A stretch of 34,233 bases of DNA, taken from Clostridia bacterium (lineage in GTDB: Bacteria; Bacillota; Peptococcia; Peptococcales; BICA1-8). The stretch spans positions 1 to 34,233 of the forward strand of contig JAAZJU010000063.1 of the NCBI GenBank assembly GCA_012800195.1, given 5' to 3'. The stretch's first letter is position 1. The number at the start of each line of letters is the position of its first letter. The notes beneath the pieces are model-generated. The model saw nothing but the letters and a program-made list of their open reading frames with translations. It was not told where the DNA came from and made no database searches. Positions 17,399 to 25,025 of this stretch are shown here, one piece after another. The position numbers and the translations under genes were made by a program.

Positions 17399-17773
17399 GT
17401 GGATATTTTTAATAAAGCAAAGGAATTAGCAACAGCCATAGTTCAATCTCAAGAATTAAAAGCTTTACGAGAAAATGAAGAAAATATGATGAATAACCCT
17501 ACTTCCCGACAGTTAATTGAAGAATATCAAAAAATTCAAATGGAAGTAATGCAAGAAGGTATAGAAATTCAGGACTTATCTGAGGACAAGCAATTGGAAA
17601 TTGAAAAGATTGAAAAGGAAATGTCACAAAATCAATATATAGTTGATTACATGGAGGCCCAAGAAAAATTTGAACAAATTTTAAGATCGGTAAATTTAAT
17701 TATCAGTAGTGCTTTAAATGAAAGTGATAGTACCTGCTCTAGTACAGGTTGCTCTGGTTGTGACGGTTGCTAA
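17399..17773 (+). CDS. YlbF/YmcA (Ric) family protein with Cys-rich tail
   Basis: A 124-residue, mainly helical protein of the YlbF/YmcA family (DUF964). In B. subtilis the relatives RicA (YmcA) and RicF (YlbF), with RicT, form an Fe-S-containing complex that modulates RNase Y processing and affects sporulation, competence and biofilms. The C-terminus is CSSTGCSGCDGC, four cysteines at 113, 118, 121 and 124, well suited to bind a metal cluster. By position, between miaB and mutS, it corresponds to B. subtilis ymcA (ricA), but the family alone does not separate RicA from RicF, so I give no symbol. The GTG start at 17399 follows GGTGGAGGTG. A 24-bp palindrome follows the stop. Confidence 0.88.
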   Translation: MDIFNKAKELATAIVQSQELKALRENEENMMNNPTSRQLIEEYQKIQMEVMQEGIEIQDLSEDKQLEIEKIEKEMSQNQYIVDYMEAQEKFEQILRSVNLIISSALNESDSTCSSTGCSGCDGC

Positions 17774-17777
17774 TGAT

Positions 17778-17802
17778 AAAGGAGACTATATAGTCTCCTT
17801 TT
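17778..17802 (+). terminator. Perfect 24-bp palindrome, probable weak terminator
   Basis: Bases 17778-17801 read the same on both strands (half-site AAAGGAGACTAT). As RNA this is a 10-bp stem with a 4-nt loop, but only TTTT follows before AAAA, so termination may be partial and mutS may be read through. Confidence 0.6.
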
Positions 17803-17836
17803 AAAATATCCATAAAATGGAGGAATGGAAATAGAG

Positions 17837-20449
17837 ATGTATGGTAACACACCCATGATGGCACAATATAAGAAAATTAAAGATGAATATCAGGATTGTA
17901 TTTTATTTTATCGGTTAGGGGATTTTTACGAAATGTTTGGTCCCGATGCTACTGTAGCATCACAAATTTTAAATATCGCTTTGACTTCTAGGGAAGCTGG
18001 TAAAGGAAAAAGAATCCCCATGTGCGGTGTGCCTCATCATTCCGCGGAAAATTATATTAGCAAATTAATTGAAAAAGGATATAAAGTAGCTATCTGTGAA
18101 CAGGTCGAAGATCCCAAAGAGGCTAAGGGTATAGTAAAAAGAGAGGTAATTAGGGTTATTACCCCTGGAACCTTATTGGATGGTAACCTTTTAAAGGATA
18201 CTAATAATTATTTAATTGCTGTGGTTACTGATGGTCAAAGGTACGGCTTAGCTAGTGTGGATATTTCTACAGGAGAATATTATGCAACAGAAATAGAGGA
18301 TGCATCAACATTAATCAATGAAGTTTTAAGATATAATCCTGCAGAATGTATTATTGCCGAAGGAAAAGATCAAGTGGATATCTTAGAAAACTTATTAAAT
18401 AATATTAATGAGCTTTATGTTAATAAACACTGGGATTTTGCCTTCCGTTTAGATAATAGTCAGGATTTGCTCTTAGAACATTTTCAAATTCATTCTTTAC
18501 ATAGCCTAGGTTGTCATGACTTTCCTTTGGCTACTCAAGCTGCAGGGGCAATTCTGGATTATCTAATATCCACCCAAAAGACTAAACCAGCAAACTTGCA
18601 TAAACTTAAAATTTATAATGTTCAAGATACGATGCATTTAGATTTTTCTACTCGAAGAAATTTGGAATTAACTAAATCTTTACACACCAATGATAAAAAG
18701 GCATCCCTTTTAGGTTGTATAGATTATACCTCTACTGCCTTAGGAGGGAGAATGCTAAAACAGTGGCTACAACAACCATTGAAAAATAAAGTCCAAATCC
18801 AAGAAAGGCTAGATGCTGTCGAGGAGATTATTGATTATGATTTGCGAAGAAGCATCCAACAACTGCTTAAAGAAATCTATGACTTGGAACGAATTGCTGC
18901 TAGAATTGCTTTTCAAAATGCCAATGCCAAAGATTTGATAGCTTTAAAAAACTCTTTGGCCTTGTTACCAGATATCAAGAAAATACTAATTGAGCGAAAG
19001 ACAGATTACTTGCAAAACCTTGCTACAAATTTGGATACTTTGGAAGATGTTTATAATATTCTAGATAACTCCTTGCTTCTAGATCCACCCTTTTCTTTAA
19101 GGGAGGGAAACTTGATTAAGGATAATTATAATCAAGAGGTGGATGAACTTCGCCTTATTACCAGGGAAGGAAAGCAGTGGATCGCAGATTTAGAGCAAGA
19201 GGAAAAAGAGAAAACAGGTATTAAGTCTTTAAAAGTAGGTTTCAATAAGGTCTTTGGCTACTACATTGAAGTAACCAAAAGTAATTTACAATTGGTTCCC
19301 AATGATTACATTCGTAAACAAACCTTAGCCAATGCAGAAAGGTACATTACTCCTGAATTAAAAGAAATGGAAGCTAAAGTAGTAGGTTCTGATGAAAGAC
19401 TTAAAGATCTGGAATATCAACTTTTTCTTCAGATTCGGGAAGAAATAAAGGATCATCTTGAAAGAATTTTAAATTCTGCAAAAATATTAGGACAATTAGA
19501 TTGTATAACTTCTTTAGCAGAAGCTGCTGTTGATAGAAATTTCATTAAACCTGAAATAGCCAATGATGGGAATATGAAAATCATCCAAGGGCGACATCCA
19601 GTTGTTGAGGAAAATTTAAATGGTCAGTGGTTTATTCCAAATGATGTTTATCTTAATTCCAGTGATCAAAGATTTTTAATCATTACAGGACCCAATATGG
19701 CAGGGAAAAGTACTTATTGTAGAAGTGTGGCTTTAATCAGTATTTTGATGCAGATTGGAAGTTTTGTACCTGCAGAAAAAGCAATATTACCTATTTTAGA
19801 TAGAATATTTGCTAGAATAGGAGCAAGTGATGATTTAAGTACTGGACAAAGTACTTTTATGGTAGAAATGAATGAAGTGGCTAATATTTTAAATAATGCC
19901 ACAGCTGACAGTTTAATTATTCTTGATGAAGTGGGCCGAGGGACAAGTACTTTTGATGGACTTTCCATTGCTTGGTCCTTAACGGAATATATCCATTCTG
20001 AAATTAAGGCCAAAACACTATTTGCTACCCACTATCATGAGCTTACTCAGTTGGAAGAGGACCTTGAGGGAGTAAAAAATTATAGTGTGTCGGTAAAAGA
20101 AAACAATGATAATATTGTTTTTTTACACAAGATTGTTCCAGGGGGAGCAGATAGAAGTTATGGAATTCAGGTTGCTAAATTGGCAGGTTTACCTTCCTCC
20201 CTTATTATTAGGGCTAAGGATATTTTAGCCTATTTAGAGAAAGATGCTAAAAAGAACCAGGGGGAAACTATACCAACTATTAGCGAGCCAGAAGTATTGG
20301 AAGAGCCTACTTTTTCTGATATCGATACTAAGACTCGAGAAAATTCAATTTTACAAGAACTAGCTCAGATTGATTTATTGAATGTTACCCCTTTACAGGC
20401 AATTCAATTATTATATGAATTGCAAAACAAATTAAAACAGGCAAGATAA
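17837..20449 (+). CDS. mutS: DNA mismatch repair protein MutS
   Basis: MutS binds mispairs and, with MutL, starts mismatch repair. The N-terminal mismatch-recognition domain has TPMMAQY and the intercalating Phe30 and Glu32 of DFYEMF. The C-terminal ABC-type ATPase has Walker A GPNMAGKST (618-626), Walker B with DEVGRG (Asp697), and FATHYHELT. From ATG 17837 it has 870 residues, normal length. The start is not certain: GGAGG at 17819-17823 is 13 nt from ATG 17837 but only 1 nt from the in-frame ATG 17825. I prefer 17837 because 1 nt spacing is not workable and family members begin close to TPMM. mutL follows after 65 nt. Confidence 0.97.
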   Translation: MYGNTPMMAQYKKIKDEYQDCILFYRLGDFYEMFGPDATVASQILNIALTSREAGKGKRIPMCGVPHHSAENYISKLIEKGYKVAICEQVEDPKEAKGIVKREVIRVITPGTLLDGNLLKDTNNYLIAVVTDGQRYGLASVDISTGEYYATEIEDASTLINEVLRYNPAECIIAEGKDQVDILENLLNNINELYVNKHWDFAFRLDNSQDLLLEHFQIHSLHSLGCHDFPLATQAAGAILDYLISTQKTKPANLHKLKIYNVQDTMHLDFSTRRNLELTKSLHTNDKKASLLGCIDYTSTALGGRMLKQWLQQPLKNKVQIQERLDAVEEIIDYDLRRSIQQLLKEIYDLERIAARIAFQNANAKDLIALKNSLALLPDIKKILIERKTDYLQNLATNLDTLEDVYNILDNSLLLDPPFSLREGNLIKDNYNQEVDELRLITREGKQWIADLEQEEKEKTGIKSLKVGFNKVFGYYIEVTKSNLQLVPNDYIRKQTLANAERYITPELKEMEAKVVGSDERLKDLEYQLFLQIREEIKDHLERILNSAKILGQLDCITSLAEAAVDRNFIKPEIANDGNMKIIQGRHPVVEENLNGQWFIPNDVYLNSSDQRFLIITGPNMAGKSTYCRSVALISILMQIGSFVPAEKAILPILDRIFARIGASDDLSTGQSTFMVEMNEVANILNNATADSLIILDEVGRGTSTFDGLSIAWSLTEYIHSEIKAKTLFATHYHELTQLEEDLEGVKNYSVSVKENNDNIVFLHKIVPGGADRSYGIQVAKLAGLPSSLIIRAKDILAYLEKDAKKNQGETIPTISEPEVLEEPTFSDIDTKTRENSILQELAQIDLLNVTPLQAIQLLYELQNKLKQAR

Positions 20450-20514
20450 AAAGCTTTTAACATTGCTGAGATAAAGATTTTCCTAGGGATAATTGGAAAA
20501 GAAGGTGAAGCAAA

Positions 20515-22383
20515 GTGGGTAAAATAAAAATACTAGACAGATTTACAGCAAATAAAATAGCAGCTGGAGAGATAGTGGAAGGACCTTATTCAGTGGTGAA
20601 GGAGTTAATCGAAAACTCCTTGGATGCTAAGGCCAATAGTATTGAGGTGGAAATTAAAGAGGGCGGCTTAAGTTTAATCAAAGTTACTGATAATGGTGTA
20701 GGTATGGGAAAAGATGATGCTTTTTTAGCCTTTGAGCGTCATGCAACCAGTAAAATTAGTGATACCAAAGATTTATTCAATATCACCACCTTTGGTTTTC
20801 GGGGAGAGGCATTACCCAGCATAGCAAGCGTTTCTAGTATTATTCTTTCAACTAAGGAAGCTAGTTCCTCTTCTGGCCTGAAGATAAAAATAGTGGGCGG
20901 TATAGTGGAAAGTAGCGAGGAAATTGCCATGAACCAGGGTACCTCTATAGAGGTGCGAAATCTTTTTTTCAATACCCCAGCTCGCAGGAAATTTCTTAAA
21001 GGTATTGGTTACGAAACTGGTAGAATTACAGAACTGGTAACTAAATATTCCTTAGGCCATCCCGGGATTAGGTTTAAATTAATCAGTAACCAACGGGTTG
21101 TATATGATACTGCTGGGTTAGAAAGCGTTGAACTAAGATTAAACAATATATATGGTGAAGAACTTGAAAATAAATTCTTACATGTCACTAAAGAAGATTT
21201 TCAAAAATTTTCTATTGAGGGCTGGTTGGCCCCAGTAAGCTTTAGTCGTAACACCAGAAATCAACAGACTATTTTTGTTAATGGCAGATTGATTAAAAGC
21301 TATGAACTTAGTAGTGCCCTAGATGAGGTTTACCACACTCTTTTGCCCAAAGGAAGATTTCCCATTGCAGTAGTCCATTTACAAGTGGAGAATACTAATT
21401 TAGATGTTAATATTCATCCTGCTAAAATACAAATTAAAGTTTTTAATATTGATCTAATACAAGAAAAATTAATTAATCTGTTTAGGAAAAGGTTATTAAC
21501 TAAGAATATTGATAACTATAGTAGTTATCAAATAAAAAGTCCATATCTCAATAAAGCTTCCTTTATCCCTGAGACTAAAATTGCCGAAATTAAAGAAGAA
21601 AATGCTAATTGGGAAACAATAAAAGATGATAGTTTTATAGAAGATAATTTTCTAAAAGAGGAAATTATTATTAAACAAGAAAAATTCAGTTGGGAACAGG
21701 AATATCCTGAAAAAAATATACAAAGTGTTTCAATTGACAAGTCGTTACCTAAACAGATAGAAGAAAAAGTAAATATAAAAAATATTTTAGAATTAACTCC
21801 CATTGGACAGTTAAACAATTCCTTTATTCTTGCTCAGAACCCTAGTGCACTCTATATAATTGATCAACATACTGCTCACGAACGGGTTTTATATGAAAAA
21901 TTTCTTCGAGAAGAACAGGAAAAAATAATTGTTAAAGAAAATCTCTTAATTCCTGTAATTTTAACTCTTTCTGGCAAACAAGAGGGTATACTATTAAAAA
22001 ACATTTTATTATTAAATGATTTAGGCTTTATCATAGAAAGTTTTGGTTCCAGAACATATTTATTAAGAAGCTTACCCTGGGGTTTAAAAACTGAAAACAT
22101 AGAGCAATTCTTTTATGATCTATTAGATCAATTGGATGGCGAGCCTAATATGTCCTTAGCAAAAATAAAAGAAAAAATTATTATAACTGCGGCCTGTAAA
22201 GGGGCAGTAAAGGCTAATCAAAAACTAACCAATGAAGAAATCATTTATCTTTTCATGGAATTAGCAAAGGTTAACAACCCTCATACTTGCCCCCATGGAC
22301 GACCCATAATTCATAGGATAACCATGCAGGAACTATACAAAGTATTTCAAAGAGGTGAGTTCCAGGGTGGAAAAGAAATGTAA
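20515..22383 (+). CDS. mutL: DNA mismatch repair protein MutL, endonuclease type
   Basis: MutL links mismatch recognition to strand removal. The 622-residue protein has an N-terminal GHKL ATPase with ENSLDA, DNGVGM and GFRGEALPSI. The C-terminal domain has the metal-dependent endonuclease motifs of organisms without MutH: DQHTAHERVLYE (450-461), ACKGAVK (Cys561) and CPHGRP (592-597). The usual motif DQHAxxE is here DQHTAHE, a mild change of Ala to Thr. A poorly conserved Lys/Glu/Ile/Asn-rich linker spans about residues 340-420. The GTG start at 20515 follows GAAGGTGAAG. It belongs to one unit with mutS. Confidence 0.97.
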   Translation: MGKIKILDRFTANKIAAGEIVEGPYSVVKELIENSLDAKANSIEVEIKEGGLSLIKVTDNGVGMGKDDAFLAFERHATSKISDTKDLFNITTFGFRGEALPSIASVSSIILSTKEASSSSGLKIKIVGGIVESSEEIAMNQGTSIEVRNLFFNTPARRKFLKGIGYETGRITELVTKYSLGHPGIRFKLISNQRVVYDTAGLESVELRLNNIYGEELENKFLHVTKEDFQKFSIEGWLAPVSFSRNTRNQQTIFVNGRLIKSYELSSALDEVYHTLLPKGRFPIAVVHLQVENTNLDVNIHPAKIQIKVFNIDLIQEKLINLFRKRLLTKNIDNYSSYQIKSPYLNKASFIPETKIAEIKEENANWETIKDDSFIEDNFLKEEIIIKQEKFSWEQEYPEKNIQSVSIDKSLPKQIEEKVNIKNILELTPIGQLNNSFILAQNPSALYIIDQHTAHERVLYEKFLREEQEKIIVKENLLIPVILTLSGKQEGILLKNILLLNDLGFIIESFGSRTYLLRSLPWGLKTENIEQFFYDLLDQLDGEPNMSLAKIKEKIIITAACKGAVKANQKLTNEEIIYLFMELAKVNNPHTCPHGRPIIHRITMQELYKVFQRGEFQGGKEM

Positions 22384-22472
22384 GTCTTCTTGGTAAGTAT
22401 TATTTATTATATCAGCAAGGAGAACATGGATATTTATGTTTAATTTTACTAATAATAGGAAGGATGATATAA

Positions 22473-23420
22473 TTGAAATTGCTTCCTCTCCTAGTGATAG
22501 TAGGTCCCACAGCAGTAGGAAAAACCGATATAGGGATTAAGCTAGCTAAAAAATTATCAGGGGAAATTATATCAGCAGATTCTATGCAGGTTTATAAGGA
22601 TTTGAATATTGGAACAGCAAAAATTACTCCTCTTGAAATGGAGGGTATTCCCCATCATTTAATTGACATTAAGGAGCCTTGGGAGAGCTTTAGTGTGGCA
22701 GAATTTCAACAGTTGGTGGAAGAAAAAATTGTTGAAATTAATCAACGGAAACATTTGCCCATATTAGTGGGTGGTACAGGTTTATATGTTAATTCAGTTA
22801 TATATAATAAATATAATTTTACCCCAACTGGCGAAATCGGGAACATCAGAAAAAAATATCAAGAAGTAGTCGATAATTTTGGCACTGAGACTATTCATAG
22901 GGAACTGGCCAAAGTAGATCCTATTAGCGCCGAAAAAATCCACCCTAATGACGCCAAAAGAATTATCAGAGCCTTAGAAGTTTATCATACTACTGGTAGG
23001 CCAATATCTTCTTTTGCTAATGATAAAGGAAGTGATAAATATAATTTAGCTCTTATTGGGTTAAATATGGACAGAAAGCTACTCTATGAGCGAATTAACC
23101 GTAGGGTAGATTTAATGCTAGAAAAGGGATGGCTTAAAGAAGTTCAGGATTTATTAAATAGGGGGGTACCCCAAGATAGTCCAGCTTTACAAGGACTAGG
23201 ATACAAACAACTTATCATGTATTTGAATAAGGAAATATCCTACGAAAAAGCTGTAGAAATAATTAAAAGAGAAACCCGTAGATACGCTAAAAGACAAATT
23301 ACCTGGTTCAAAAGGGAAAATCAAATTCAATGGATTGATGTAACCAATAAATCAAAGGATGAAATTATTTTGGAAATTTTACCAAGCATATGCAGGAAAT
23401 TTCAAAGGGAAGTTGAATAG
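22473..23420 (+). CDS. miaA: tRNA dimethylallyltransferase
   Basis: MiaA transfers a dimethylallyl group to N6 of A37 in tRNAs reading UNN codons, making the substrate of MiaB. The 315-residue protein has the P-loop GPTAVGKT (11-18), SADSMQVYKDLNIGTAK, HHLID, VGGTGLYVN, KRIIRALEVY and the C-terminal YAKRQITWFKRE. It starts with TTG at 22473 preceded by AGGAAGG at about 22457-22463; no in-frame ATG lies near the conserved N-terminus. hfq follows after 60 nt, as in many bacteria, and the two may share a transcript. Confidence 0.96.
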   Translation: MKLLPLLVIVGPTAVGKTDIGIKLAKKLSGEIISADSMQVYKDLNIGTAKITPLEMEGIPHHLIDIKEPWESFSVAEFQQLVEEKIVEINQRKHLPILVGGTGLYVNSVIYNKYNFTPTGEIGNIRKKYQEVVDNFGTETIHRELAKVDPISAEKIHPNDAKRIIRALEVYHTTGRPISSFANDKGSDKYNLALIGLNMDRKLLYERINRRVDLMLEKGWLKEVQDLLNRGVPQDSPALQGLGYKQLIMYLNKEISYEKAVEIIKRETRRYAKRQITWFKRENQIQWIDVTNKSKDEIILEILPSICRKFQREVE

Positions 23421-23480
23421 AATTGTTTAGCAGATAAAATTACATCACAAAAAACAATAAATAATGCGCGGAGGTAACAT

Positions 23481-23720
23481 ATGTCTAAACAACAAATAAA
23501 TTTACAAGATACTTTTTTGAATTTGGTTAGGAAAGATAATATCCCAGTTACTATTTTCTTAGTAAATGGTTTTCAAATAAAGGGCCTAGTTAAAGGCTTT
23601 GACAATTTTACAGTGGTTTTAGAAGTAGATAATAAACAACAGATGATTTATAAACATGCAATTTCTACAATTTCTCCCTTAAAAAATGTGAACTTAGCTC
23701 AAGAAAACAAAACCCTCTGA
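23481..23720 (+). CDS. hfq: RNA chaperone Hfq
   Basis: Hfq is a hexameric Sm-fold protein that binds sRNAs and A-rich mRNA. The 79-residue sequence has the Sm1 region ([20 protein letters not shown]) and the Sm2 motif YKHAIST (57-63). The C-terminal tail is short, as in Firmicutes. ATG 23481 follows GGAGG. Its last codons form the left arm of the terminator, and the TGA stop runs into the hairpin loop. MiaA-Hfq is a classic gene pair. Confidence 0.97.
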   Translation: MSKQQINLQDTFLNLVRKDNIPVTIFLVNGFQIKGLVKGFDNFTVVLEVDNKQQMIYKHAISTISPLKNVNLAQENKTL

Positions 23721-23735
23721 TTAGAGGGTTTTTCT
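23711..23735 (+). terminator. Terminator overlapping the end of hfq
   Basis: AACCCTCT (23711-23718) pairs with AGAGGGTT (23723-23730) around a GATT loop, followed by TTTCT. The left arm encodes the last hfq codons. Confidence 0.88.
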
Positions 23736-23800
23736 ATTATACAGGGAATAAAAATAAATGACCTGAAACTCATATAACATATTAATTAGATGGTGAAAAA

Positions 23801-24385
23801 ATGAAAAATATTATATTGAGAATACTAGTAATTTTAATATTAATAGGACTAGCATCCGTGATAATCATTGAAGGGTTAATTTTAAATGAGGGCAGCAAGA
23901 AAGCAACTAATCAGGTAGATTATGTAATAATTTTGGGGGCTAGGTTATATGGTGATATACCTTCACCTGCACTTTTAGAAAGGCTAAAGGTTGCTAAGGA
24001 TTATTTAATTGAAAATAAAGAAGTTAAAGTAGTAGTAACTGGTGGACAAGGGATAGATGAAAAAATACCTGAGGCCCAAGCTATGGCAAAATATTTAGTT
24101 GCTAATGGAATTGAAGAAAATAGGATTATTATAGAAGATAAAGCTACCAATACCTTTGAGAATTTAAAGTTTAGTTTAGATAGACTAAGAGAATTTGATG
24201 ATAAGGAAAATCTTAAGGTGTTAATAGTGACCAATAAACATCATATATTTAGGGCAAAATTCTTAGCCAAGAGACTGGGCATGGATCCTGACGGTCTACC
24301 AGCTAAAATTCCTCCAACAATCATTTTTCAGTCCTATCTCCGGGAGTATTTAGCTGTTATTAAATCATTAATTTTCGATAGATAA
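23801..24385 (+). CDS. YdcF/ElyC/SanA-like DUF218 membrane protein
   Basis: A 194-residue protein with an N-terminal membrane helix (about 5-27) and a DUF218 (YdcF-like) domain outside the membrane: DYVIILGARL, VVTGGQG, EAQAMAKYL, EDKATNTFENL and VTNKHHIFRA are typical. Relatives ElyC and SanA affect envelope integrity and peptidoglycan or polysaccharide metabolism in enterobacteria, but the biochemical activity is unsettled. The start ATG 23801 has only a weak GGTG upstream. It lies between the hfq terminator and a 60-residue hypothetical gene. Confidence 0.88.
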   Translation: MKNIILRILVILILIGLASVIIIEGLILNEGSKKATNQVDYVIILGARLYGDIPSPALLERLKVAKDYLIENKEVKVVVTGGQGIDEKIPEAQAMAKYLVANGIEENRIIIEDKATNTFENLKFSLDRLREFDDKENLKVLIVTNKHHIFRAKFLAKRLGMDPDGLPAKIPPTIIFQSYLREYLAVIKSLIFDR

Positions 24386-24461
24386 ATCCATGAAGTATTT
24401 AATATAGTAGAAGGACAACACTGTGTATTCAGTTCAAAGGAAATAGAAATGGGGAATATAA

Positions 24462-24644
24462 ATGTGGTCAAGAAAAGGTGAGGCAGCAGCAATTGGATTT
24501 ATAGGGATACCAGATGATGCATTTATTAAAAAGCTAGAAAAAGAATTAGGGAAGCCTATTAAAAAGATTGAAAAAGAAGACAAGATTATTTTGCTAATTG
24601 GCAGAGGATTGTTTAAAAAGAAATATGTAATTCCAAAGAAATAA
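24462..24644 (+). CDS. Small basic protein of unknown function
   Basis: A 60-residue protein (MWSRKGEAAAIGFIGIPDD...) with many lysines, especially at the C-terminus (GRGLFKKKYVIPKK). GGGGAA lies about 9 nt before the ATG. I see no signal peptide, membrane helix or cysteine. The pattern of short hydrophobic strands alternating with charged turns suggests a small alpha/beta fold. Family unknown; it is possibly real but could be a spurious ORF. Confidence 0.55.
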   Translation: MWSRKGEAAAIGFIGIPDDAFIKKLEKELGKPIKKIEKEDKIILLIGRGLFKKKYVIPKK

Positions 24645-25025
24645 TCATTGTGCCCATCGAAGCGATTTTAGGATGACAAGGGATCAAGTTATTGACATCA
24701 TATCTTAGAAATGTTGACACAAGCTCGTCCTCTTGGTGCAGGCAATATTAGTGGAGGATTTATAGACTGAGAAAGATGAGTGGTGGAAAGGAAACTAATA
24801 ATCAAAGTTTTTAAAAGTTCGTAGGCGTTCAATAAAGTAGCAGTAATTTCATTGAAGAAACTGTTACTTTTCTTTTTATAATTTATTCGTAGGAAGATTT
24901 TCAGTGAGGGCTAATAATGTTTTTTATAAGTAACAATAATATAAGAACTTAAATAAAAGATAAATAACAATGCAAATTATTTTTAAAATAGTATTTGGTT
25001 AGTTTATTAGGAGGTGAAAGGACAT
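24645..25025 (+). other. Non-coding stretch of about 380 bp, perhaps with decayed coding sequence
   Basis: No gene of convincing size is present on either strand. At 24673-24708 a short frame reads MTRDQVIDIIS before a stop; in another frame 24711-24770 reads MLTQARPLGAGNISGGFID before a stop. The second has a protein-like composition, so a frameshifted gene remnant is possible, but I recognise no family. A terminator lies at 24834-24880. The rest up to the lipoprotein gene is AT-rich leader. Confidence 0.4.
24834..24880 (+). terminator. Terminator in the 24.6-25.0 kb gap
   Basis: AAAGTAGCAGT (24834-24844) pairs with ACTGTTACTTT (24860-24870), 11 bp with one G-U pair, followed by TCTTTTTATA. 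The 15-nt loop can form a small inner hairpin. It would end transcription coming from upstream of the gap. Confidence 0.75.

Noticed and set aside
17778-17801. Perfect palindrome as a regulator operator
   Set aside because: Its position just after a stop codon and the T run fit a weak terminator better; no nearby regulator gene supports an operator.
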